Part shown: piece after piece, positions 38,673-45,251 of the stretch
How positions within the stretch are numbered: position 1 is the first letter of the stretch
How the letters are laid out: every line of letters begins with the position of its first letter
Assembly (NCBI RefSeq): GCF_000745855.1
Contig: NZ_JQKD01000006.1
Span: 186,001-250,000 of the forward strand
Origin: Xenophilus azovorans DSM 13620
GTDB taxonomy: Bacteria > Pseudomonadota > Gammaproteobacteria > Burkholderiales > Burkholderiaceae_C
Reading direction: 5' to 3'
Length of the DNA: 64,000 bases
Program-made: the position numbers and the translations under genes
Notes under the pieces: generated by a model
Seen by the model: only the letters and a program-made list of their open reading frames with translations
What the model was told of the DNA's origin: nothing
Database searches by the model: none

Positions 38673-41111
38673 ATGCGAAAACCCGCCTTTCTCTCCGACC
38701 CGCGCACCCGCCGTCTCCTGCTGTGGGGTGCCGGGGGTGCCGCGGCGCTGGCGCTGCTGGCCACGCTGACGCTGGGCGTGGCCGCCGCTGTGGCCTGGCA
38801 CCGGCTGCCGGACGTCTCCTCGCTGGAGAACTACCAGCCCAAGCTGCCGCTGCGCGTGTTCACCGCCGACGGCGAGCTGATCGGCGAGTTCGGCGAGGAG
38901 CGGCGCCAGCTGGTGCCCATCGGCCAGATGCCGCGCGTGCTCAAGGACGCGGTGCTCGCCACCGAGGACGCGCGCTTCTACCAGCACGGCGGCCTCGACT
39001 ACCGCGGCCTGGCGCGCGCCGTGATCGCCAACACGCTCAAGGGCCGCGTGCACCAGGGCGCCTCCACCATCACGCAGCAGGTGGCGCGCAACATGTTCCT
39101 CAGCAGCGAGCGCACCTTCAGCCGCAAGTTCAACGAGGCGCTGCTGGCCTGGAAGCTGGAGAAGTACCTCAACAAGGACCAGATCCTCGAGATCTACCTG
39201 AACCAGATCTACCTGGGTAACCGCGCCTACGGCTTCGCCGCCGCCGCGCAGACCTACTTCGGCAAGCCGGTGCAGCAGCTCACGGTGGCCGAGGCCGCGA
39301 TGCTGGCCGGCCTGCCCAAGGCGCCGGGCACCAACAACCCGGTGGCCAACCCGCGCCGCGCGGTGGCGCGCCAGCAGTACGTGATCCAGCGCATGGTGGA
39401 CACCGGCTACCTCGACGCCGCCGCGGCCGAGGCCGCGCGCGCCGAGCCGCTGAAGCTGCGCGCCGCCGTCGACCCCGAGCGCGTGCATGCCGAGTACGTG
39501 GCCGAGATGGTGCGCCAGCAGATGGTCGAGAAGTACGGCGAGGCCGCCTACACGCGCGGGCTGAAGGTCTACACCACCCTCACCGCGGCCGACCAGCGGG
39601 CGGCGTACGCCGCGCTGCGCGCCGGGCTGATGGACTACGAGCAGCGCCAGCCCTACCGCGGGCCCGAGGGCTTCGTCGCCGAGCTGCCCACCGAGCCGAA
39701 GGCGCTGGACCAGGCGGTGGACGAGGCGCTGGCCGACCACCCCGACAACGGCGACCTGGTGGCCGCGGTGGTGCTGGAGGCGGGCCCGAAGAAGCTCGTC
39801 GCCGCCCGCGCCAACGGCGACACGGTGGAGATCACCGGCCGCGGCCTGCAGCCGGTGCAGCGCGCGCTGGCGCCCAAGGCGCCGCAGGCCATCCGCATCG
39901 CGCGCGGCTCCATCGTCCGCCTGGAGCCCAGCGGCAAGGGCTGGGAGGTGGCGCAGCTGCCCGAGGTGGAAGGCGCCTTCGTCAGCCTGGACCCGCGCGA
40001 CGGCGCGGTGCGCGCGCTGGTGGGTGGCTTCGACTTCAACAAGAACAAGTTCAACCACGTCACGCAGGCGTGGCGCCAGCCGGGCTCCAGCTTCAAGCCC
40101 TTCATCTACTCGGCCGCGCTCGAAAAGGGCTTCTCGCCCGCCACCCTGGTCAACGACGCGCCGCTGGTCTTCGACGCCGCCGCCACCGGCGGCCAGCCCT
40201 GGGAGCCGAAGAACTACGACGGCACCTACGACGGCCCGATGACGCTGCGCACCGCGCTGCAGAAGTCGAAGAACCTGGTGACCATCCGCGTGCTGCAGTC
40301 CATCGGCCCGCAGTACGCGCAGGAGTGGATCGGCCGCTTCGGCTTCGATCCGGCGCGGCACCCGGCCTTCCTCACCATGGGCCTGGGCGCCGGCTCGGTG
40401 ACGCCGATGCAGATGGCGGCCGCGTATGCCGTCTTCGCCAACGGCGGCCTGCGCGTGCAGCCGCAGCTCGTCACGCGCATCACCGACGCGCGCGACCAGG
40501 TGCTGGAGGACATGCCGCTGCCCCGGCCCGACGAGGCGCAGCGCGCCGTCCCCGCGCGCAACGCCTTCGTGATGGACACGCTGCTGAACAGCGTGGTGAG
40601 GAGCGGCACCGGCTACAAGGCGTACGCCGCGCTGCGCCGCGACGACCTGTACGGCAAGACCGGCACCACCAACGACTCCTTCGACGCCTGGTTCGCCGGC
40701 TTCCAGCCCACGCGCGTCGGTATCGCCTGGGTCGGCTACGACACCCCGCGCCAGCTCGGCGTGCGCGGCGAGACGGGCGGCAGCGTCGCGCTGCCGGTGT
40801 GGACGGCCTACATGAAGACCGCGCTCAAGGGCGTGCCGGTCGCCAAGCCCGCCGCGCCGGAGGGCGTGACCGACGTGGCCGGCGACTGGATGTACACGGA
40901 GTACGCGAACGGCAGCGGCGTGCAGTCGCTGGACGTGGAGCCCTCGTGGTCGCCCTACGGCCCCGGCACGCCCGGCTACGAGGCGGGCACGATGCCCGGC
41001 ATGGGCAGCAACGTGCCGGCCGAGCTGGGCGTGTTCCCGATGGGGCAGCAGGCGCCGGCACCGCAGGGGGAATCGAGGGAACGCAACCGGATCCTGGATC
41101 TGTTCCGCTGA
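38673..41111 (+). CDS. mrcA: Penicillin-binding protein 1A (bifunctional transglycosylase/transpeptidase)
   Basis: 812-aa class A PBP. TM anchor at residues 15-40. The GT51 domain has ATEDARFYQHGGLDY and GASTITQQVARNMFL. An OB-like linker domain (about 320-430) precedes the transpeptidase, which has SxxK in PGSSFKPFIY, SxN as SKN in LQKSKNLVT and KTG in YGKTGTTN. The Pro/Gly-rich tail is normal. Lying directly after creD, 1.6 kb downstream of the cre tag, it may be part of the CreB-controlled transcript, which would tie PG synthesis to the exosortase island. Confidence 0.95.
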   Translation: MRKPAFLSDPRTRRLLLWGAGGAAALALLATLTLGVAAAVAWHRLPDVSSLENYQPKLPLRVFTADGELIGEFGEERRQLVPIGQMPRVLKDAVLATEDARFYQHGGLDYRGLARAVIANTLKGRVHQGASTITQQVARNMFLSSERTFSRKFNEALLAWKLEKYLNKDQILEIYLNQIYLGNRAYGFAAAAQTYFGKPVQQLTVAEAAMLAGLPKAPGTNNPVANPRRAVARQQYVIQRMVDTGYLDAAAAEAARAEPLKLRAAVDPERVHAEYVAEMVRQQMVEKYGEAAYTRGLKVYTTLTAADQRAAYAALRAGLMDYEQRQPYRGPEGFVAELPTEPKALDQAVDEALADHPDNGDLVAAVVLEAGPKKLVAARANGDTVEITGRGLQPVQRALAPKAPQAIRIARGSIVRLEPSGKGWEVAQLPEVEGAFVSLDPRDGAVRALVGGFDFNKNKFNHVTQAWRQPGSSFKPFIYSAALEKGFSPATLVNDAPLVFDAAATGGQPWEPKNYDGTYDGPMTLRTALQKSKNLVTIRVLQSIGPQYAQEWIGRFGFDPARHPAFLTMGLGAGSVTPMQMAAAYAVFANGGLRVQPQLVTRITDARDQVLEDMPLPRPDEAQRAVPARNAFVMDTLLNSVVRSGTGYKAYAALRRDDLYGKTGTTNDSFDAWFAGFQPTRVGIAWVGYDTPRQLGVRGETGGSVALPVWTAYMKTALKGVPVAKPAAPEGVTDVAGDWMYTEYANGSGVQSLDVEPSWSPYGPGTPGYEAGTMPGMGSNVPAELGVFPMGQQAPAPQGESRERNRILDLFR

Positions 41112-41120
41112 AGTCCCGGC

Positions 41121-41453
41121 TCAGGGCCGAAGCAGCCGGCGGGCCAGCACACCCTGCATGTCCCGCCGGCCATCCACGATCATGTGGATGAAGACCTTCC
41201 GGTCCTCGACGTGGTAGATCACCCGATAGGGCTTGAAGGTGGTCTGTCGATAAGCCTTGATGCCCAGCGCCGCCAGTTCCTTCGGGTAGCTGCCCCGCTC
41301 GGGAAAGTGCGCCAGGCTCGCTACCACCTCCATCAGCCGGTCCAGCACATGGTCCGCGCGGGCCGGGCTGTCGAATTGCGCGATGTAGCCATGGATCTCC
41401 TCCAGGTCCTGCTCCGCGCCTGCCGTGAGCAGCACCTCGAAGCGACTGCTCAT
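41121..41453 (-). CDS. RelE/ParE-family toxin
   Basis: 110-aa ParE/RelE fold protein: FEVLLTAGAEQDLEEIHGYI, FPERGSYPKELAALG, FKPYRVIYHVEDRKVFIHMI, VDGRRDMQGVLARRLL. Members either cut mRNA on the ribosome (RelE) or poison gyrase (ParE). The DLEEIHGYI helix and RVIYHV strand favour the ParE-like branch. Its start overlaps the antitoxin stop by 4 bp (antitoxin first). Convergent with mrcA, 9 bp from its stop. Confidence 0.88.
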   Translation of the reverse strand: MSSRFEVLLTAGAEQDLEEIHGYIAQFDSPARADHVLDRLMEVVASLAHFPERGSYPKELAALGIKAYRQTTFKPYRVIYHVEDRKVFIHMIVDGRRDMQGVLARRLLRP

Positions 41454-41728
41454 CGGCCCGTGGTGCGTTTGCCGCGAAGACGGGCCACCACGTCTGCCAC
41501 CGGCTTGACCTTGCCCGCGGCGATGTCCTCGCGGCCCAGCGCAAGGATCTTGAGCATGGCGAGCGTTTCCTGGGTTTCCTCGAAGGAAGCCACATCCTGA
41601 AGCACGGCCCGGGCTTCACCGTTCTGGGTGATGACCAGGGGCTCGCGCGCGTCGGCCAGTTGTGCCAGCACCTCGGCCGCATGGGCCTTGAGGTAGCTGA
41701 TCGGCTTGACTTGGGATGAATAGCGCAT
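41450..41728 (-). CDS. Phd/YefM-family antitoxin
   Basis: 92-aa antitoxin. Its N-terminal Phd/YefM DNA-binding domain (VKPISYLKAHAAEVLAQLAD, PLVITQNGEARAVLQD) is followed by a C-terminal toxin-wrapping helix (LAMLKILALGREDIAAGKVK). It would bind both its own promoter (inverted repeat at 41759-41778) and the downstream toxin. Together they are an autoregulated type II toxin-antitoxin pair set between the 3' ends of mrcA and creC. Confidence 0.88.
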   Translation of the reverse strand: MRYSSQVKPISYLKAHAAEVLAQLADAREPLVITQNGEARAVLQDVASFEETQETLAMLKILALGREDIAAGKVKPVADVVARLRGKRTTGR

Positions 41729-41758
41729 GGCTTGGCCGGACGAGAGGAAAGGAAAAGA

Positions 41759-41795
41759 AAGGACTGAATTTAGTCCTTATAAGGTCCTTTTACAA
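41759..41795 (-). promoter_or_regulatory. Toxin-antitoxin promoter and operator
   Basis: Minus strand -35 TTGTAA (41795-41790), 17-bp spacer, -10 TAAATT (41772-41767). An inverted repeat AAGGACT-gaattt-AGTCCTT (41759-41778) covers the -10, and an AAGG-t-CCTT palindrome (41781-41789) fills the spacer. Antitoxin binding here would repress the operon. Confidence 0.65.
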
Positions 41796-41796
41796 G

Positions 41797-43257
41797 TCAG
41801 AACGCCGCCGGCTCCCGCCGCGCCGTGGACAGCGGCAGCGTCAGCACCGCCATCGCCCCGCCGCCGGCCGCGTTGCCCAGCTCGACGCGGCCCTGGTGCA
41901 GCGCGGCGATCTCCCTGACGAAGGCCAGGCCCAGGCCGGTGCTCTTCTTCTGGCTGTGCGGGCGGGCCAGCGAGTAGAACTTCTCGAACACCTTCTCGCG
42001 CGCGTAGGCCGGGATGCCCGGGCCCTGGTCGCGCACGGTGATGCGCGCCTGGCGCGAAGTGGCGGCCAGGCCGACGACGACCTCGCCGCCCTCGGGCGAG
42101 AAGTCCACCGCGTTGGCCAGCAGGTTGGCGACGGCGCGGCGCAGCAGGAAGGGGTCGCCCTCGGCGGCCGCGTCGGCCTTGGCCTCGACCCGGATGCGCA
42201 CATCGCGGCGCGCGGCGGCGGTGCGGGCGCTGTCGGCCACCTCCTCGAGCAGCGGGCGCAGCGGCACGGTCTGCACGCGGTCGAGCACGCGGCGCGCCTC
42301 CAGCGTCGCCAGCTCCATCATGCGGTCGACGATCTCCTGGATGCGCTGGGTCTCGCGCACGATGTTGCCGAGGAAGCGCTCGCGCTCCTCGCCCGGCATG
42401 CCGGGCTCCTGCACCAGCTCGGCGGCGCCGCGGATGGCCGACAGCGGGCTCTTGATCTCGTGGGTGAAGGTCTGGATGGCATCGGCCGTGCTGTTGCGGC
42501 CGGTGACGGCGTCGCGCATCTCGTGCGCCGCGGCGCGCGCCATCAGCAGGCCCTGGCGCACCATGCGCACGGGGTGGAAGCCGCGCTGCGCGCGCAGCCA
42601 GCGCAGGTAGTCGGCCGTGAGGCCGAAAGGCCGGACCAGCCACACCGAGAGGATCAGCGCCAGCAGCAGCAGCGCCACGGCCGAACCGATGCCCACGGCC
42701 AGCGTGCGCTCGCGCGCGCCCTGCACCAGCTGCCCGAAGCTCTGCACCGGCTTGCCGGCGCTGACCATGCCGACGATCTCGCCGTTCCAGCGCACCGGGG
42801 CGCCGACGTACATGACGGAGCTGAGCGGGTCGCTGGCGACGTCGCGCGTGGTGCGGGCGCCGTAGCGGCCGTCCAGCGTCAGGCGCACGTCGCGCCAGCC
42901 CGAGAAGTCGGCGCCGCCGGCGCGGCCGGTGGAGTCGAAGAGCACGTGGCCGGCGCGGTCGGTGACGTACACCCGCAGTTCCACCCGCCGCTTGTGCAGG
43001 TTGTAGATCTGGGCCGAGAACTCGCGCGCGTAGACGCTGCGGAACAGCGGCTCCAGCCGCGCCGGGTTGATGGCGCCGGCCACCACGTCCTGCTCGACCA
43101 GGCTGGCCAGCAGCTGCGAGGTCTCGACCAGCGATTCCTCGGCCGACTCGCGGTAGCGCGGGTCGATGTCGGCCATCACCCGGTACAGCAGCACGCCGAT
43201 GCCCGCCGCGTACAGCAACAGGATGCCGATGAAGATGCGGGTACGGCGAGAGAGCAT
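41797..43257 (-). CDS. creC: Two-component sensor histidine kinase CreC
   Basis: 486-aa sensor kinase. TM1 at about residues 8-28, a periplasmic PDC/CreC-type sensor (ESLVETSQLLASLVEQD, AQIYNLHKRRVELRVYVTD) to about residue 190, TM2 (VALLLLALILSVWLV) and a HAMP-like linker. The H-box has the phospho-acceptor His in IQTFTHEIKSPLSAIRGAAE. The ATPase motifs are NLLANAVDFSP, DQGPGIP and KKSTGLGLAFV. Its ATG overlaps the creB stop (TGATG). It would phosphorylate CreB in response to envelope damage or growth-state cues. Confidence 0.93.
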   Translation of the reverse strand: MLSRRTRIFIGILLLYAAGIGVLLYRVMADIDPRYRESAEESLVETSQLLASLVEQDVVAGAINPARLEPLFRSVYAREFSAQIYNLHKRRVELRVYVTDRAGHVLFDSTGRAGGADFSGWRDVRLTLDGRYGARTTRDVASDPLSSVMYVGAPVRWNGEIVGMVSAGKPVQSFGQLVQGARERTLAVGIGSAVALLLLALILSVWLVRPFGLTADYLRWLRAQRGFHPVRMVRQGLLMARAAAHEMRDAVTGRNSTADAIQTFTHEIKSPLSAIRGAAELVQEPGMPGEERERFLGNIVRETQRIQEIVDRMMELATLEARRVLDRVQTVPLRPLLEEVADSARTAAARRDVRIRVEAKADAAAEGDPFLLRRAVANLLANAVDFSPEGGEVVVGLAATSRQARITVRDQGPGIPAYAREKVFEKFYSLARPHSQKKSTGLGLAFVREIAALHQGRVELGNAAGGGAMAVLTLPLSTARREPAAF

Positions 43258-44006
43258 CACACCGGCGCGGCCGGCAGGTCTTCCGCCAGCGCGTAGCCGG
43301 TGCCGCGCAGGGTGCGGATGGGATCGACCTCGGGCGCGATGGCGCGCAGCTTGGCGCGCAGCGTCTTGACGTGGGCGTCCACGGTGCGGTCGAAGCTGTC
43401 GCTGGATTCGTCCCACACCAGCGAGAGCAGTTCGTCGCGGGTGAAGACCCGGCCCGGCCGCTGCACCAGCACGCGCAGCAGGCCGTATTCGTAGCGCGAA
43501 AGTTCCAGCGGCCGGCCGTAGTAGCGGATCAGCATGCGCTCGGCATCGATGGCGAAGGGCAGCGCGGGCGCGGCGGGGGGCGGCGATGCTGCCGCCGGGG
43601 CCGCCGCCGCGGCCCCGCGCTGGCTGCGCCGCAGGATGGTGCGCACCCGCGCCACCAGCTCGCGCGGCGAGAAGGGCTTGGCGATGTAGTCGTCGGCGCC
43701 CAGTTCCAGGCCGACCACGCGGTCGATCTCGTCGCTGCGGGCGGTGAGGAAGACGACCGGCACCTCCGGTGCGCCGCCGCCGCGCATCCGGTCCTGCAGG
43801 CGCTTGAAGAGCTCGAAGCCGTTCAGGTCCGGCAGGCCCACGTCCAGCACCACCAGCGCCGGCGGCTCGGCCGCGAAGGAGGCCAGCGCCGCCTCGGCGG
43901 TCTCGCACCACACCGGCTCGAAGCCGTCGCTCTTCAGCACGTACTGCAGCGTGTCGGCGATGCCGGACTCGTCCTCAACGACCAGGATGCGCAGCTTGGT
44001 GGACAT
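43257..44006 (-). CDS. creB: Response regulator CreB
   Basis: 249-aa OmpR-family regulator. The receiver domain has ILVVEDESGIADTLQYVL and the phospho-acceptor Asp in LVVLDVGLPDLNGFELF. The conserved Lys is in DDYIAKPFSPREL. The winged helix at about 160-245 includes PLELSRYEYGLLRVLVQRPG and RTVDAHVKTLRAKLRA. An Ala/Pro-rich linker separates the two. ATG 44006 gives the standard N-terminus; the frame stays open far upstream through the origin-like region but that part is not coding. A perfect CreB box at 37018-37033 is its likely target. Confidence 0.93.
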   Translation of the reverse strand: MSTKLRILVVEDESGIADTLQYVLKSDGFEPVWCETAEAALASFAAEPPALVVLDVGLPDLNGFELFKRLQDRMRGGGAPEVPVVFLTARSDEIDRVVGLELGADDYIAKPFSPRELVARVRTILRRSQRGAAAAAPAAASPPPAAPALPFAIDAERMLIRYYGRPLELSRYEYGLLRVLVQRPGRVFTRDELLSLVWDESSDSFDRTVDAHVKTLRAKLRAIAPEVDPIRTLRGTGYALAEDLPAAPV

Positions 44007-44100
44007 GGCCGCGGATGGTAGCCCGGCCCGTGGGCCGGCACGGGGGCGCCGGGGGCCGTGCAGCGTGGGCGATACGCCACTCGGCCGAATATGCACGGGC

Positions 44101-44482
44101 GCCTCTTCTTTTCTCTTTGTCTTTCTTATCTGATTAGTAGTAGTAGCTAAGGGTCCGCCTGCGCTGTGGAAAGGGGCGTTTTTCCGCGGCCGGACAAGGG
44201 CTTGGCGATGCCGGAGCGCTGTGCGCAGCCCTGCTTCCGTGCTGTCGCCGGAAGGCGAACAACCTGTGGCGGGCCGCCGGGCCTGTGGACAAGGGAACGC
44301 TTGTGCCGGAAATCTCCCCAGAGTTGTCCTTTGACAGCCGCTCAAAAATCTGGGAAAGAGGCCCGCGCCGCCCGAGATGTGCACTGCACAAAAATCGGGC
44401 AATCTGTAGATTCACCTTGAAAATCAACGAGTTATGTTGGCTTTACAAGGAAATACGTGAGTTGCTCACAAAGTTATCCAGA
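44101..44482. other. oriC: Candidate chromosomal replication origin (oriC)
   Basis: The core of a 498-bp gap (44007-44504) with no credible gene. In order: a pyrimidine-rich unwinding tract (44101-44130); four TAG trios (44135-44146); an 18-nt mostly GC-rich spacer; DnaA-like box TGTGGAAAG (44165-44173, two mismatches); TGTGGACAA (44284-44292, one mismatch); a perfect IHF consensus (44422-44434); an AT-rich stretch; and TTATCCAGA (44474-44482, one mismatch) in the opposite orientation. Trio, GC spacer and TGTGGA box in this polarity match the basal bacterial unwinding system, and the inward-facing outer boxes match R1 and R4 of E. coli oriC. 44007-44100, next to creB, holds nothing specific beyond GC-rich sequence. 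Confidence 0.68.
44422..44434 (+). promoter_or_regulatory. IHF-binding consensus inside the origin candidate
   Basis: AATCAACGAGTTA fits WATCAA-N4-TTR at every fixed position. It lies in the most AT-rich part of the region, between the middle and right DnaA boxes, where IHF bending would help bring the boxes together. Confidence 0.55.
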
Positions 44483-44504
44483 GGGCGTGGGGAGAAGGCA
44501 GGGA

Positions 44505-44903
44505 CTATCGGGCCAGGTCGTCGAGGATGGGGCAGTCCGGCCGGTGATCGCCCTGGCAGCAGTGCACCAGGTGCGACAGCGTGCGGTGCATGGACTGCAG
44601 CGCGGCGATGCGCTGCTCCAGTTCGCCCAGGTGCTGCTGCGCGATGCGCTTGACGCTGGCGCTGGCGCGGCCGCGGTCGTGCCAGAGGCCGACCAGCTCG
44701 GCGATCTCGTCCATCGAGAAGCCCAGGTCGCGCGCGCGGCGGATGAAGCGCAGGGTGTGCACGTCGGCCTCGGTGTACTGGCGGTAGCCGCTCTCGGTGC
44801 GCGTCACGGGCGGCAGCAGGCCCAGCCCCTCGTAGTGGCGCACCATGCGCGGCGAGACGCCCGAGCGCTCGGCCGCGACGCCGATGGAGACGGAAGCGCT
44901 CAT
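44505..44903 (-). CDS. cueR: MerR-family copper-responsive regulator CueR
   Basis: 132-aa MerR-type activator. The winged helix has IGVAAERSGVSPRMVRHYEG, followed by the dimerisation coiled coil and a metal loop CCQGDHRPDCPI. Cys116 and Cys124 are eight residues apart, as in the Cu(I)-binding pair of CueR. Divergent from copA and co-transcribed with copZ upstream (ATGA overlap). It would sense cytoplasmic Cu+ and untwist the 19-bp-spaced promoters at 45158-45188 and 45214-45244. Confidence 0.92.
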   Translation of the reverse strand: MSASVSIGVAAERSGVSPRMVRHYEGLGLLPPVTRTESGYRQYTEADVHTLRFIRRARDLGFSMDEIAELVGLWHDRGRASASVKRIAQQHLGELEQRIAALQSMHRTLSHLVHCCQGDHRPDCPILDDLAR

Positions 44904-45121
44904 GATTGGACGCGGTAGCCGGCCCCGCCGATGGCCGCGGCCAGGCGGTCGCGCGGCTGGGCGCTGGCCACGTCGACGCGGCCCGCGGGCAGGTCGACCT
45001 GGACATCGGCCTCGGGGTCGACGGACCAGACGGCATCCTGCACGGAGCGCACGCAGTGCTGGCAGGTCATGCCCTCGACCTGGAAATGCTGGGAAGAAGA
45101 AGGAGAAGAGGCGGTGGTCAT
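44900..45121 (-). CDS. copZ: Copper chaperone, heavy-metal-associated domain protein
   Basis: 73-aa single HMA domain with the Cu-binding loop VEGMTCQHCVRSVQ and a ferredoxin-like pattern. It delivers Cu+ to CopA or CueR. A short Ser-rich leader ([11 protein letters not shown]) precedes the fold. Transcribed ahead of cueR from the copper promoter immediately upstream. Confidence 0.9.
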   Translation of the reverse strand: MTTASSPSSSQHFQVEGMTCQHCVRSVQDAVWSVDPEADVQVDLPAGRVDVASAQPRDRLAAAIGGAGYRVQS

Positions 45122-45157
45122 GTCGTGGTCCTTGCGAACGGGATGAAGAAGGCTGCA

Positions 45158-45188
45158 AGTCTGAACCCTGACATGATGGCAAGGTCAA
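45158..45188 (-). promoter_or_regulatory. CueR-type promoter of copZ-cueR
   Basis: Minus strand TTGACC (45188-45183), a 19-bp spacer and CAGACT (45163-45158). The spacer holds a MerR-type dyad at 45165-45185 centred on CAT-c-ATG (ACCTTGCC/TCAGGGT arms). The overlong 19-bp spacing is the hallmark of MerR-family control. Confidence 0.7.
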
Positions 45189-45213
45189 GCGGGCCCTGTT
45201 TCGGTGACGGGGC

Positions 45214-45244
45214 TTGACCCTCACACGATGTCAGACCTTAGCCT
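45214..45244 (+). promoter_or_regulatory. CueR-type promoter of copA
   Basis: TTGACC (45214-45219), a 19-bp spacer and TAGCCT (45239-45244). The dyad is weaker than in the divergent promoter. Transcription would begin at about 45251-45252, on or next to the ATG I assign to copA. Confidence 0.55.
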
Positions 45245-45251
45245 CCGGGGC

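Noticed and set aside
44007-44504. Open frames on both strands across the origin candidate, including an upstream extension of creB to 44402
   Set aside because: Low-quality composition, no ribosome binding sites, no family resemblance. CreB has its normal N-terminus at 44006.
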